Assembly: GCA_044507605.1 (NCBI GenBank)
Contig: JBIQJI010000024.1
Span: 6,061-70,060 of the forward strand
Length of the DNA: 64,000 nt
Source: Thermopolyspora sp044507605
GTDB lineage: Bacteria; Actinomycetota; Actinomycetes; Streptosporangiales; Streptosporangiaceae
Direction of reading: 5' to 3'
The position numbers were made by a program, and so were the translations under genes. Positions 24,375 through 33,803 of the stretch are shown piece by piece. The notes beneath the pieces are model-generated. The model ran no database searches. It was not told the origin of the DNA and saw nothing but the letters and a program-made list of their open reading frames with translations. Position 1 is the first letter of the stretch; every line of letters begins with the position of its first letter.

Positions 24375-25913
24375 TCACCCCGCCCTCGCGCCGGCGCCTG
24401 GACCGGCCTGCGCGTCCGCCGGTGAGGGGAACAGCAGGGAGGTGACCGTCACGGGGATCGAGCCCACGGCACCGACCGGACGGCCGATGTCCAGGTAGTC
24501 GAGCTCGCCGACCGTGATGCCGTCGAGGACCGTCACCGGGCCCGGCCACCCGAGCTCCTCGGCGATCAGCGTGCCCAGCGAGCGGGCCACGTCGTCCTCG
24601 ACGACGACGGTGATCGGCGGGTGGCCGCCGCCCTCGCCGGCCAGGGCGACGAGGGTCTGGGCGACGGCGCGCAGCTCGGCGTACCGGAAGCGGCCGGCGA
24701 ACCGCAGGGCGATCGCCACCCCGCCGTCGTACCCGCCGCGGTCCCGCCGCCGCAGCGCCGCCCGCAGGTCCGCGCCCAGGCTCGGCAGGGACCCGCTCGA
24801 CGCCGTCGCCTTGATCACTTCGAGCCCGAGGGAGGGCAGGGCGGCAAGGGACGACACGTAGCAGGTCATGCCGCTGACCTGCAGGCTGTACTCTCCCGCG
24901 CCGACGACCGTGGCCCGGATCCGCTCGACCGGCTCGCGCACCATCGGCCAGAGCCCGTGCGCGGTGAAGGCGGCGCGCACGCAGGCCCCGAGGTCCCGGC
25001 CCAGGTCGTCGGCGACCCCTGCCGCGTCCTCGGTCGGGGCCCCCGAGGGGGCGTACACGTACTCGCTCACGCCGCCGGAGAAGACGAGCCAGTCCAAGTC
25101 GCGGGCCCGCGGGAACGCGGCCGGCTCGGTGACCGCCAGCTCGGCGGCCGGCCCCGGCCCGATGTCCCCGGTCACGAAGCCCCTGACCGCCTCGGCCATC
25201 ACCTCGGCCACCCGGCGCCGCTGGTCCCGGTCGAGCCGTTCACCGATGTCGGCCGCCACCCCGGCGGCCGCGAGGATCGGATCGGCCGCCGACTCCCTGC
25301 GCACCACGACGCCCCGGTCGTCGAAGGCCAGCAGCCGCCCCCCGACGCCGAAGGCGAACGTCGAGGTGACCGTGCCGCCCGCCACCACCGCCAGCTTCGT
25401 CGTGCCTCCTCCGATGTCGACGCACATGCCCCGCGTTCCGGTGCTCCGGGACAGCTCGACGGCGCCGCTGCCGTGGGCGGCCAGCACGGCCTCGTGGTGC
25501 GCGCCCGCCGAGACGCAGGTGAAGTCCCCGAGCAGGTCCGCCAGCCAGCGCGAGATCGCGGCCGCGTTGCGCTTCTTGAGCGCCTCGCCCGTGATCACGA
25601 CCAGCCCGGTGCCGATCTCACCCGGGTCGATCCGCGCCTCCGCGAGGAAGCCCGCCACGGTCGCCGCCAGCGCGCCGACGTCGATCTCCGTCCTGGAGGA
25701 GTAGGGCGTCAGCACGACCGGCGAGCGGTAGCGCACCTCGCGCCCGGCCACCTCGAACCGGGCGGACAGCCGAGAGCCCTGCCGGCGGAACACCAGCCGT
25801 GACACGGCGAGGTGGCTCGTCGACGAGCCGATGTCCAGGCCCAGCGACAGGACGTCGAACGACTCCACGCCATCGACGCCCTCGACGAAGCCGTCGCCCC
25901 GGGCGGGCCTCAT
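24375..25913 (-). CDS. EutA-like ASKHA ATPase A
   Basis: 512 residues; the ATG overlaps the stop of the upstream ABC ATPase (ATGA). EutA-family marks: GLDIGSSTSHLAVSRL (phosphate-1), YRSPVVLTPY, VVITGEALKKRNAAAI, VDIGGGTTKLAVV (phosphate-2), VFSGGVSEYVY, RIRATVVGAGEYSLQVSG and a final LDYLDIGRP...VTVTSL. EutA uses ATP to reactivate cobalamin-dependent ethanolamine ammonia-lyase. No EutB, EutC or microcompartment gene is in the window; the partner is inferred to be the adjacent bicupin. Longer than enteric EutA (~467). Confidence 0.8.
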   Translation of the reverse strand: MRPARGDGFVEGVDGVESFDVLSLGLDIGSSTSHLAVSRLVFRRQGSRLSARFEVAGREVRYRSPVVLTPYSSRTEIDVGALAATVAGFLAEARIDPGEIGTGLVVITGEALKKRNAAAISRWLADLLGDFTCVSAGAHHEAVLAAHGSGAVELSRSTGTRGMCVDIGGGTTKLAVVAGGTVTSTFAFGVGGRLLAFDDRGVVVRRESAADPILAAAGVAADIGERLDRDQRRRVAEVMAEAVRGFVTGDIGPGPAAELAVTEPAAFPRARDLDWLVFSGGVSEYVYAPSGAPTEDAAGVADDLGRDLGACVRAAFTAHGLWPMVREPVERIRATVVGAGEYSLQVSGMTCYVSSLAALPSLGLEVIKATASSGSLPSLGADLRAALRRRDRGGYDGGVAIALRFAGRFRYAELRAVAQTLVALAGEGGGHPPITVVVEDDVARSLGTLIAEELGWPGPVTVLDGITVGELDYLDIGRPVGAVGSIPVTVTSLLFPSPADAQAGPGAGARAG

Positions 25914-27061
25914 CCGGCCGCGGCGGGATCGGCCGCCGCCCGCCCGCCCGCCGCGGGGCGCTCGAAGGCGTCCCGGGTGATGAAGGCGGCACCGTCCGGC
26001 ACGTTCACGAACACCTCGTCGCCGAAGCGGAAGGCGGGCTTCTCCTGGCCCGCCTTCACCCTGACGGACCACCCCGCCATGTCGACCCCGTACATCCAGG
26101 AGTCGCCGTGGTACGTCGCCAGGCGGACCGTCCCCTTGAGCGTGAGCCCTCCGGCGGGCGGCTGCCGCGACAGCCCGATGCTGTCGGGACGCACCGCCAG
26201 CAGCACCGAGTCTCCGGGTGAGGTGTCGGCCGAGCCGCGGCAGCGCAGGACGCCGAGGCCGGTCTCCACCGTGCCGATGTCGCCGTCCACCTGGCGCACC
26301 ACGCCCGTGATGGTGTTGGACACGCCCAGGAACCTGGCCGTGAAGCTGTGCCGCGGCTGCGCGTAGATCTCCTGCGGGGCGCCGCTCTCCACGACCCGGC
26401 CGGCGTTCATCACGATGACCTTGTCCGACATCGCCAGCGCCTCCGACTGGTCGTGGGTGACGAACACGGTCGTGATGCCGAGACGCTGCTGCACCTCACG
26501 GATCTCGTCGCGCATGCGCTCGCGCAGCTCGGCGTCGAGGTTGGACAGCGGCTCGTCGAGCAGCAGCACCTTGGGCTCGCGCACCAGGGCCCGGGCGAGG
26601 GCGACACGCTGCTGCTGACCGCCCGAAAGACTCGTGGCCATCCGCTCCCCCAGGTCGCCGAGCCCGACCAGGTCCAGCGCCTCGCGCACCCGATCGCCGA
26701 TCTCCCGCTTGGGCAGCTTGTCCTTGCCGACCTTCAGCGGGAACGCCACGTTGCCGGCGACCGTCATGTGCGGCCAGATGGCGTACGACTGGAACACCAT
26801 GCCGATGGGGCGCCGGTGGGTCGGCCGGAACTGTTGCGTGTCCGCCGCGAACATGCACTCGCCGTCGATGTGGATCGACCCGCCCTGCGCCTTCTCCAGC
26901 CCGGCCAGCAGCCGCAGCGTCGTGGTCTTGCCGCAGCCGCTGGGCCCGAGAAGCGTGACCAGCTCGCCCTTCGCCACCTCGAACGAGATTCCGTCGACCG
27001 CCGTGAGGCCGGCCCGCTTTCCCGTCTCGAACCTTTTGTAGAGTCCCGTCACCTTGATCAT
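25910..27061 (-). CDS. ABC transporter ATPase, Fe(III)/polyamine (FbpC/PotA) type
   Basis: 383 residues from an ATG with GGGAGA upstream. Walker A GPSGCGKTT, signature LSGGQQQR, Walker B VLLLDEPLSNLD and VTHDQSEALAMSD are present. The C-terminal ~110 residues form a TOBE/OB regulatory domain as in MalK/FbpC/PotA. With the permease and binding protein upstream it forms a complete importer, and it is translationally coupled to EutA-like A. Confidence 0.9.
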   Translation of the reverse strand: MIKVTGLYKRFETGKRAGLTAVDGISFEVAKGELVTLLGPSGCGKTTTLRLLAGLEKAQGGSIHIDGECMFAADTQQFRPTHRRPIGMVFQSYAIWPHMTVAGNVAFPLKVGKDKLPKREIGDRVREALDLVGLGDLGERMATSLSGGQQQRVALARALVREPKVLLLDEPLSNLDAELRERMRDEIREVQQRLGITTVFVTHDQSEALAMSDKVIVMNAGRVVESGAPQEIYAQPRHSFTARFLGVSNTITGVVRQVDGDIGTVETGLGVLRCRGSADTSPGDSVLLAVRPDSIGLSRQPPAGGLTLKGTVRLATYHGDSWMYGVDMAGWSVRVKAGQEKPAFRFGDEVFVNVPDGAAFITRDAFERPAAGGRAAADPAAAG

Positions 27062-27107
27062 CGCGGTCTCCCGTCCTGGTCCGCGCGGTCGTGCCGCCGT
27101 TCGCCGT

Positions 27108-28961
27108 TCACCTCGGCGGGCCTCCCCCCAGCGCGCCACCCGGGTCCGGCACCGCGATCGCGACCCCGCCGACCTGCTGTCTGATGCCGCCGCGGCTGCT
27201 CACGACGCGCACGAGGACGACGGCCAGCGTCAGAACGACGAGCATCACCACCCCGATGGCGCAGACGGTGGTGTAGGAGCCGTAGAGCCACAGCGAGTAC
27301 ATCGACACCATGACCACCTGGCTCTGCGGCGAGTAGAGGAACAGGGCCGCGGTGAGCTCCTTGCACGCGATGACGAAGCAGAACAGCAGCGACGCCGTCA
27401 GCGCGGGCCGCAGCAGCGGCAGGTAGATGCGGAAGAACGTCTGCACGCCCGACGCCCCCGAGTTGCGCGCCGCTTCGTCCAGCTCGGTGCTGATCTGCGC
27501 CACACCCGGCTCCAGGAACCGCAGCCCGAAGGGCATCGCGCTGGTGACGAAGGCGATGATCAGCAGGGTCAGCGTCCCGTACAGATGGACCGGGAGCGGC
27601 GCCGAGAGGTACCAGTACAGCAGGGAGACGCCGAGGATCACGCTCGGCAGGGCCACGGGGGCGGTCGCCAGCGACTCCAGCACGCCGCGCCCAGGCAGCC
27701 TGGTCTTGATCAGCAGATAGCCGATCACGGCGCACAGGAGCGTGGTCACGACCGCGGTCACCGCCGCCACCACGAACGTGTGCTCCAGCGACCGCAGCAG
27801 GTCGGGATTGCTGAAGATCTCCCGGTAGTTCCCCAGGTCGAGGCGCCGGAAGGCGCGGGCCGACGGGTTCTCGTACGTCGGCAGGAACGACGCCCACACC
27901 ATGGTGAGGACCGGGAGGATCACGCCGATCACCCCGTAGACGACGATCGCGAACAGACCGGCCCACTTCCACCGGCCGAGGTCCACCGTGGTGGGCCGGA
28001 ACCCCTTCCCCGTGATGGTCTCGCGGGCGCGGGCATCGCCGCCTGCCCGGCGGCTCAGGTAGAGGCCGAGCAAGGCGATGACGAGCACCACGGTGCCCAG
28101 CACGCCGACGGTGCCGTAGTCGGCGGGCTGCTGGTTCGTGGCGTTGAAGATCTTGGTGGTCAGCACCCAGTGGTGCCCGGGCACGCCGATCAGCTGCGGC
28201 ACCTCGAACGACGAGATCGTCAGCACGAAGATCAGCAGGGCGGCGCCGAGGACGCCGGGCCGCATCATCGGCAGGGCGACCGACCAGAAGACCCGGGCGG
28301 GCCCGGCCCCCGACGCCGAGGCCGCCTCCTCCAGCGAGCGGTCCATGCCCGTCATCAGGGCCATGCCCATCAGGAAGGAGATCGGCACCGAGTGCATCGC
28401 CTGCACGAAGACCATCGACCCCATGGAGTACACGGGCACCTGCGGGAGGCCGAGGTGCGCGAGCGCGACGTTCACCGGCCCCGTGTGGGGGGCCAGCAGG
28501 AGGATCCACGCCGCGGCGGACATCAGCCCCGGCAGGACCAGCGGCACGAGCGAGACGAGCAGCGCGAACCACTTGGCCGGGGTGTTGGTGCGGCAGTAGA
28601 GCCACGCCAGCGCGAAACCGACGGCCGTCGCGACGATCGTGACCAGCACCGAGTACTCCACGGACTCCCACATCGTCGACAGGAAGTCCTCCGAGGTGAA
28701 CGTGTCGACGAAGTTCTGCAGCGTCCAGTGGCTCTCCCCGAAGCCGAGAAAGTCCGACCTGAATCCCGAGACCAGCAGGGTCCCGACCGGGATGAGCGTC
28801 ATGTAGGCGACGACCACGATCATCACGATCAGCAGCGGCGCTCGCGGATCGGACAGGAACTCGCGGACCCGGCCGCGCACCCCCTGGGGGACGCGCCGGA
28901 GGAACCCGCGCGAGGCGCTGCCGGCCTCGCGCGGGACCGGTGTGGGCTGATGAGCGGACAC
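27108..28961 (-). CDS. ABC transporter dual permease, FbpB (iron/thiamine) type
   Basis: 617 residues from a GTG. It is a fused tandem permease: two homologous halves of about six membrane segments, each with an EAA loop (SLEEAASASGAGPARVFWSV near residue 210 and ELDEAARNSGASGVQTFFRI near 490). This architecture is typical of FbpB/ThiP importers. A central hydrophilic linker follows residue ~290. Substrate unknown; could be a metal chelate or an organic acid. Confidence 0.88.
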   Translation of the reverse strand: MSAHQPTPVPREAGSASRGFLRRVPQGVRGRVREFLSDPRAPLLIVMIVVVAYMTLIPVGTLLVSGFRSDFLGFGESHWTLQNFVDTFTSEDFLSTMWESVEYSVLVTIVATAVGFALAWLYCRTNTPAKWFALLVSLVPLVLPGLMSAAAWILLLAPHTGPVNVALAHLGLPQVPVYSMGSMVFVQAMHSVPISFLMGMALMTGMDRSLEEAASASGAGPARVFWSVALPMMRPGVLGAALLIFVLTISSFEVPQLIGVPGHHWVLTTKIFNATNQQPADYGTVGVLGTVVLVIALLGLYLSRRAGGDARARETITGKGFRPTTVDLGRWKWAGLFAIVVYGVIGVILPVLTMVWASFLPTYENPSARAFRRLDLGNYREIFSNPDLLRSLEHTFVVAAVTAVVTTLLCAVIGYLLIKTRLPGRGVLESLATAPVALPSVILGVSLLYWYLSAPLPVHLYGTLTLLIIAFVTSAMPFGLRFLEPGVAQISTELDEAARNSGASGVQTFFRIYLPLLRPALTASLLFCFVIACKELTAALFLYSPQSQVVMVSMYSLWLYGSYTTVCAIGVVMLVVLTLAVVLVRVVSSRGGIRQQVGGVAIAVPDPGGALGGGPPR

Positions 28962-28985
28962 GTCGATCAGATCCCCTGGCCGGGC

Positions 28986-30059
28986 TCACCCATGGTAGCC
29001 GAGCGCATCCTGATAGTCCTTCAGGTCCTTGTTGTGCTCTTCCACCGGAAGCGACGGATCCTCGTAGCTGGGAGTCCACTTACCGGGATCCCAGGTGAGC
29101 GGGTTGCCCTTGACGTCGTCGCGCATCGATGTCATGCCGAGGTCCGACACGACCTGCTGCCCGTCGCGGCCGACCATCCAGATGATGAACAGGCGGGCCG
29201 CCGCCGGATGCGGGTTGCCCTTGACGACCGCGATCTCGCTCACGTCGACCGGCAGCGGGTTCGGGTTGACGAAGTCCCCGGTCGACGGGTCCTTCTCCTT
29301 CGCCTGGACCGCGGTCTGACCGTAGGCCAGCGAGACCGGGATCGCCCCGGAGGTGACCTGGCTGGCGGCGAGCGAGTGACTCGTCACGAAGACGGGGTCG
29401 TTGGCGCCGAGCCGCTTGATCAGGTCGAGGGCCTTGTCCGCCCCCTGAGTCGTCTTCAGGCCGTTGTAGATGTCGGCGGTGGTCGGGCTGATCGCGAACT
29501 TGCCCTTCCACTCCGGCTTCGTCAGGTCGTCGAAGCTCTGCGGGGGGTCCAGCCCGAGCTTCTTCAGCGTGGTCGGATTGAACATGATGACGTTGGTGAT
29601 GACCCGGTCGATGGCGCTGCCCGGCGGCACCTTGATGCCGTCCGGCAGCTTGGGCGCGTCGGCGGGCACGAACGACTCGTCGATCAGGCCGGCCTGCTGG
29701 AGCAGCGCGGCGTCGCCGCTGCCCGAGACCAGGTCGGCGACGATGTTGTTGGCACGCGCCTCGGTCTGCACGCGCGTGATCGGCGTCTGACCGCTGAGGT
29801 AGACGGCGTGGACGTCGATGCCGGGGTACTTCTCGTTGAACGCCTTGACGATCACCGGGAGGGTCGACTCCGGCATCGAGGTGTACCAGGTCAGCTCACC
29901 CTCTTTTTTCGCCTCCTCGTAGAGCTGCGCCGCGGACATCGTGTTGAGGTCGACTCGGGCGGAGGCGGACGAAGACTCCTCGCCGGAACCGCAGCCCGCG
30001 GCTAGCAGCACCATGGAAAGGGTCAACGCGCCAATTCCGAGTTTTGTCCTGATCCGCAT
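28986..30059 (-). CDS. FbpA/polyamine-type extracellular solute-binding lipoprotein
   Basis: 357 residues from an ATG preceded by GGAAGCAGGAGG. Signal peptide with lipobox AAGC after a hydrophobic stretch, then a Ser-rich linker. EGELTWYTSMPESTLPVIVKAF and YPGIDVHAVYLSG are typical of type-2 binding proteins of the FbpA/AfuA group. First gene of the operon SBP-permease-ATPase-EutA A-bicupin A, behind a doubled operator. The iron-type architecture is interesting beside metal-dependent cupins. Confidence 0.87.
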   Translation of the reverse strand: MRIRTKLGIGALTLSMVLLAAGCGSGEESSSASARVDLNTMSAAQLYEEAKKEGELTWYTSMPESTLPVIVKAFNEKYPGIDVHAVYLSGQTPITRVQTEARANNIVADLVSGSGDAALLQQAGLIDESFVPADAPKLPDGIKVPPGSAIDRVITNVIMFNPTTLKKLGLDPPQSFDDLTKPEWKGKFAISPTTADIYNGLKTTQGADKALDLIKRLGANDPVFVTSHSLAASQVTSGAIPVSLAYGQTAVQAKEKDPSTGDFVNPNPLPVDVSEIAVVKGNPHPAAARLFIIWMVGRDGQQVVSDLGMTSMRDDVKGNPLTWDPGKWTPSYEDPSLPVEEHNKDLKDYQDALGYHG

Positions 30060-30143
30060 CCTCCTGCTTCCTTCCGCCCCTGGCGCTCGACCGCTCACGG
30101 CCTGGCATCGAGCATCCGACGTTCGGTGCTGAGCAGTGTAGCC

Positions 30144-30174
30144 AGAATGGTCTGTCCATAGAATGGTCTGTCCA
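30144..30174. promoter_or_regulatory. Two direct 15-base repeats AGAATGGTCTGTCCA
   Basis: Identical copies at 30144-30158 and 30160-30174, 16 bases apart, ~85 bases upstream of the solute-binding protein. Each contains TGGTCtGTCCA, a close relative of the FadR-type TGGTCTnACCA. Two helical phases apart, they could bind adjacent dimers. Confidence 0.6.
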
Positions 30175-30190
30175 ATAACGATCCGGGCAC

Positions 30191-31642
30191 TCAGAAGGCG
30201 AGAGACTTGATCGTGATGGGCACGCTGGCGGTGCCGTCCAGATACTCTCCGATGTCGACGAAATCGAAGCTCTCCAGCTCGACCCCGTCCACGACGACCA
30301 GCGGACGCTCGATCCCGAACTCCTCCACGAGGTTCGCCCCGATCAGCCCCGCCACGTCGCGGTCCACCACCAGCACCAGCGCCTCGGCCCGCGCGAGCGC
30401 CTCCCGGCCGCCTTCGAGGATCCCCCGCGAGAACGCGGTCAGCGACGCGAAATCGGCCGACCCCCGCCACGGCACCGCGATCGTCAACGCGCGCTCGTCC
30501 CCGGGCGCCAGCGCCACCGCCGCGCGGACGCGTTCCGGCAGGCCCGCCCAGCCCGCCTCCCCGTCGGGAGGCGGCGCGACCATCGCGACCGGCACGTTGC
30601 GGAGCGGCAGCGCGGCGGGATCCGAGACGTGGATGGTGGTGCCGCTCACCTGAACGGTGAACTGCGAGCTGCCGACCACCGTCGCCCGGATCGTCGACTC
30701 GGCCACGTCGAGCGTGATGCCGCGCTCGGCGAACACGCGTGGCAGCTCCCGGGCGATGAGCGGGCCCAGATCACCGAAGCCCCGGCTCTCCGCCCCGGTG
30801 ACGTACCGCGACATCCCGCCCGACAGGCGGACGGTCCGCACACCCGCCACGGGGATGCGGTCGGTGCGCATCAGCTCGGCGGCGGCCGGCTCGTCCCAGT
30901 CGCCCGCGACCGCGCCGGCGATGACGCCGGCCATCGCGCGGGCGAGCCGCTCCCGGTCCTCCGGCGGCAGCCGCCGCCCCAGGGCCGGCTCGACCGGCAG
31001 GCGCGCGGCGATGGTGCGCACGGCCGGCTCGACCCGGATCAGCACGCCATCGTCGTCCCACGCCGCGAGCCGGCTGCCAACGTCGATGGCCGCCACCGAC
31101 GCCACGCGCCCGTCGACGCACAGCGACAGCTTCGTGGTCCCGCCGCCGACGTCGACGTTGAGCACGGGTCCGCCCGCACGTGACGCCCGCACCGCGCCCG
31201 AGCCGTGCGCGGCCAGCAGCGCCTCCAGCTCGTCGCCGGCGGCCACCGACACGAACCTGCCCGAATCCTCGGCGAACAGCTCGGCGATCGCCTTGGCGTT
31301 GCGCCGCAGCAGGGCCACACCGGTCAGGAGCAGCGCCCCGGTGTCGACCTCCTCACGGCCGAACCCGGCCGAGCGGTACTGCGCGTCGAAGAAGTCCCGC
31401 AGGACCTCCACGTCGATCGTGGCGTCGTCCCGGAACGGCGTCAGCAGGACGGCGGACTCGTACACCACCTCGCGCGACGTCACGACGTAGCGGCCGCCCG
31501 ACGGTTCCAGCACGATCCGCGAGAACACGATCTGCGTCGTCGCCGAACCGATGTCGACGCCCACCGACGTCAACCGCAACGTGTCGTCCTCGCCGAGCAC
31601 GACCTCGGGCCGCCCGCCGCCGGGACGCGAGACGACGCTCAT
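30191..31642 (-). CDS. EutA-like ASKHA ATPase B
   Basis: 483 residues; ATG overlaps the bicupin B stop (ATGA). Motifs: VGVDIGSATTQIVFSRIVL, YESAVLLTPF, LLLTGVALLRRNAKAI, VDVGGGTTKLSL, LSGGMSRYV, TIRATVVGSSQFTVQVSG and final FDFVDIGEYL...PITIKSL. Of the three copies this is closest in length to enteric EutA. It is the last gene of the operon amidohydrolase-deacetylase-bicupin B-EutA B. Function as a reactivase or metal-loading ATPase for bicupin B is inferred from coupling. Confidence 0.8.
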   Translation of the reverse strand: MSVVSRPGGGRPEVVLGEDDTLRLTSVGVDIGSATTQIVFSRIVLEPSGGRYVVTSREVVYESAVLLTPFRDDATIDVEVLRDFFDAQYRSAGFGREEVDTGALLLTGVALLRRNAKAIAELFAEDSGRFVSVAAGDELEALLAAHGSGAVRASRAGGPVLNVDVGGGTTKLSLCVDGRVASVAAIDVGSRLAAWDDDGVLIRVEPAVRTIAARLPVEPALGRRLPPEDRERLARAMAGVIAGAVAGDWDEPAAAELMRTDRIPVAGVRTVRLSGGMSRYVTGAESRGFGDLGPLIARELPRVFAERGITLDVAESTIRATVVGSSQFTVQVSGTTIHVSDPAALPLRNVPVAMVAPPPDGEAGWAGLPERVRAAVALAPGDERALTIAVPWRGSADFASLTAFSRGILEGGREALARAEALVLVVDRDVAGLIGANLVEEFGIERPLVVVDGVELESFDFVDIGEYLDGTASVPITIKSLAF

Positions 31643-32862
31643 CGGCCGTCGGGCCGCTGGTAGAACTCCTCCGGCATGAGCGAGGAGACCCCATTGCGGG
31701 CCAGGCTCTCCTCGAACTCCCGGCGGATGTGCGGATCCTCCTGGTAGTAGGCGATGCTGCTGCCGCCCTTGTCGATGTCGACGTTGAGGCTGGTCCGGAC
31801 CTCCCCCGGGCGCGTGCCCGCGTTGAACGCCCCCCACCGGATCAGACCGCCGTAGACCAGGAACCGGAGGGGCTCGGCGCTGATGCCGAAATGCTGGTGG
31901 TACCAGTCGCCGCCGCCGGGCGCCGCCGCCACCATGCCGCCCGCGACGTAGTCCTGGCGAATGACCTTGTCGCCGTTCCCGTCCGCCCACGGCGTCGGGC
32001 CCAGCTCGCGGGGCCAGGTGTAGGTGTAGCCCTCGCCCTTGATGCAGATGAGCACCGGGGACGGCGGATGGTAGTGGCCCTTGGCGTACTTCCCGACCGA
32101 GTGCTCGCCGACGAAGATGTAGAAGCTGTTGTTCGCCATGTACGGCTCGATGCGGCGGTAGCCCGGCGAGCGCTGGTTGTCCAGCGGCAGCTTCGCGCCG
32201 ACCAGGTCGGGGATGATGCTGGTGACCATCATCGCCCGGCCGCCCATGCCGCCCTTGTAGAGCGCGTCGTTGTACTCGAAGAAGTCCGCGCTGCCGTCGT
32301 ACCGGTCGGTGAACCGGTAGTCGCAGCCGAAGATGAAGTCGTTGTCGCGGAAGTGGTTCATCAGCGACGGGGCCGTCGTCGCCACGATCAGACGGGCCCG
32401 CCTGCCGGTCGCGTTGACGAGACGGTGCGTCGAGTTCAGCGGGATCGAGAACAAGGCGCCCGCCCCCCACTCGAACGAGGCCCGGTTCGCGTCGTCGTCA
32501 CCGACCCAGACCTCGGTGGAGCCGCGGCCCTCGACCACGTAGAAGACTTCCTCGTAGAGATGATGCTCGGGGTTGAGGGCGCCGCCGGGCGGGATCTCGA
32601 TGACGTACATCCCCCAGAGCTCCTCGGTGCCGAGCAACTGCACGTAGGCGCCGTTGCCCCCCGTGCGCGCCCAGGGCGCGAGCTCCATCTCCCTGACGTC
32701 GCGAATACCGACCTCGCGGACGATCGGCAGGCCCTCACTCTCCATGAACAGGTCGTACGGCGCCTTCGGCCGGGCGTACTGCTTCTTGGCGCCGAACGCG
32801 CCGCCCACAGGCTCCACGTACGGTTCGAGGTCGTCGATACCTTCGATAGCACTGCTGCTCAT
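31639..32862 (-). CDS. Bicupin protein B
   Basis: 407 residues from ATG 32862; ribosome site weak, upstream codons do not offer a better start. Here both cupin domains keep metal-ligand candidates: domain 1 has H100-H101 with Glu104/Glu105 (NPEHHLYEEVFYVVEG) and His146 (STHRLVN); domain 2 has H263-x-H265 (GHYHPPSP) and H322-x-H324 (WYHQHFG). It may therefore have two metal sites, unlike copies A and C. Coupled to EutA-like B by ATGA, 50 bases after the deacetylase. Confidence 0.75.
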   Translation of the reverse strand: MSSSAIEGIDDLEPYVEPVGGAFGAKKQYARPKAPYDLFMESEGLPIVREVGIRDVREMELAPWARTGGNGAYVQLLGTEELWGMYVIEIPPGGALNPEHHLYEEVFYVVEGRGSTEVWVGDDDANRASFEWGAGALFSIPLNSTHRLVNATGRRARLIVATTAPSLMNHFRDNDFIFGCDYRFTDRYDGSADFFEYNDALYKGGMGGRAMMVTSIIPDLVGAKLPLDNQRSPGYRRIEPYMANNSFYIFVGEHSVGKYAKGHYHPPSPVLICIKGEGYTYTWPRELGPTPWADGNGDKVIRQDYVAGGMVAAAPGGGDWYHQHFGISAEPLRFLVYGGLIRWGAFNAGTRPGEVRTSLNVDIDKGGSSIAYYQEDPHIRREFEESLARNGVSSLMPEEFYQRPDGR

Positions 32863-32911
32863 TGTCGTCCCATCTACTCGGCCGGCCCGCACGCCGGCCA
32901 ACGCCCACTGA

Positions 32912-33778
32912 TCAGATCTGTCCGAGGAACGCGTCGGCGACGTCGCGCGGGCGGCAGATCCATACGTCGTCGAAACCGGTGGCGTACTTCAGGCACTGGT
33001 CGAGCGCCCAGCCGCCCTCGGGGCGGCCGAGGTGCGTCGAGTGACAGATGGCGGTCATCATCTGCGGGCGGGTCTCCCCCTCCTCGCGCAGCTGGTCCAG
33101 CATCCGGCAGAACTGGTCCACGAAGGGGCCGACGCCGTTGCCGCCCCGCAGCACCGTCACGTCGTGCGCCGAGCTGCCGCCGACCGCGACGAGCCGCTTG
33201 CCGTCCTCCTCGTAGACGACATAGGGGACGTCGCTGTCACGGGTGTCGCGCGTGTAGCTGAAGCCCTCGCGCAGCAGGTTCTTCAGCGTGTGGTCGCCGC
33301 GCTGGCCGCCCGGGCTCGACCAGCCCACGATGCGCTGACCGGTGACCTGCTCGAACACCTCGCGGCACTTGCGGATCTCGGCGCGCTCCTCCTCCTCGCT
33401 CATGAAGTACATCCGATGGTCCTGGCTGTAGGCGTGGCCGAGGATCTCGTTGCCGGCGTCGGAGAACGCCTTCACCTGGACCGGCCAGCGCTCGGCGGCC
33501 AGCGCACTACAGGTCACGGCCGCCGGCACCTCGTACTTCGCGAGAACGTCGACCAGGCGGCGAAAACCCGTCCGGCCGCCGTACATCTGCCACGAGTACG
33601 TCGCGTGGTCCTTGAGCCCGAGATCTTTGGCCTTCTGCGGGAACATCGGCGTCATGGCCGTGCTCACCGGCGGCAGCTCCTGCCAGGCCTCCAGGATCAG
33701 GTCGAACATCACGGCGACCTTCGCGCCGTCCGGCCACCGGACCTGCTGGATGACCGGCTCGTCGTTCTCCATCCACAT
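32912..33778 (-). CDS. NodB-homology polysaccharide deacetylase / PuuE-like hydrolase
   Basis: 288 residues with GAGGAG before the ATG. The family fold is visible: AVMFDLILEAW (in place of the usual TFDD-type motif), GHAYSQDHRMYFMS for the metal His region, GWSSPGGQRGDHTL, and ICHSTHLGRPEGG near the C-terminus. No signal peptide, so it is probably cytoplasmic, as PuuE allantoinase-type members are. It would hydrolyse an amide or acyl bond of a small molecule. Confidence 0.72.
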   Translation of the reverse strand: MWMENDEPVIQQVRWPDGAKVAVMFDLILEAWQELPPVSTAMTPMFPQKAKDLGLKDHATYSWQMYGGRTGFRRLVDVLAKYEVPAAVTCSALAAERWPVQVKAFSDAGNEILGHAYSQDHRMYFMSEEEERAEIRKCREVFEQVTGQRIVGWSSPGGQRGDHTLKNLLREGFSYTRDTRDSDVPYVVYEEDGKRLVAVGGSSAHDVTVLRGGNGVGPFVDQFCRMLDQLREEGETRPQMMTAICHSTHLGRPEGGWALDQCLKYATGFDDVWICRPRDVADAFLGQI

Positions 33779-33803
33779 GGTGCGTCTCCTCGCTCTCAGA
33801 GGG

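Noticed and set aside
24375..26072. A 5'-extended EutA-like A starting at 26072
   Set aside because: The extension is Arg/Gly-rich and lies inside the ABC ATPase gene; ATG 25913 overlaps the ATPase stop and fits translational coupling.
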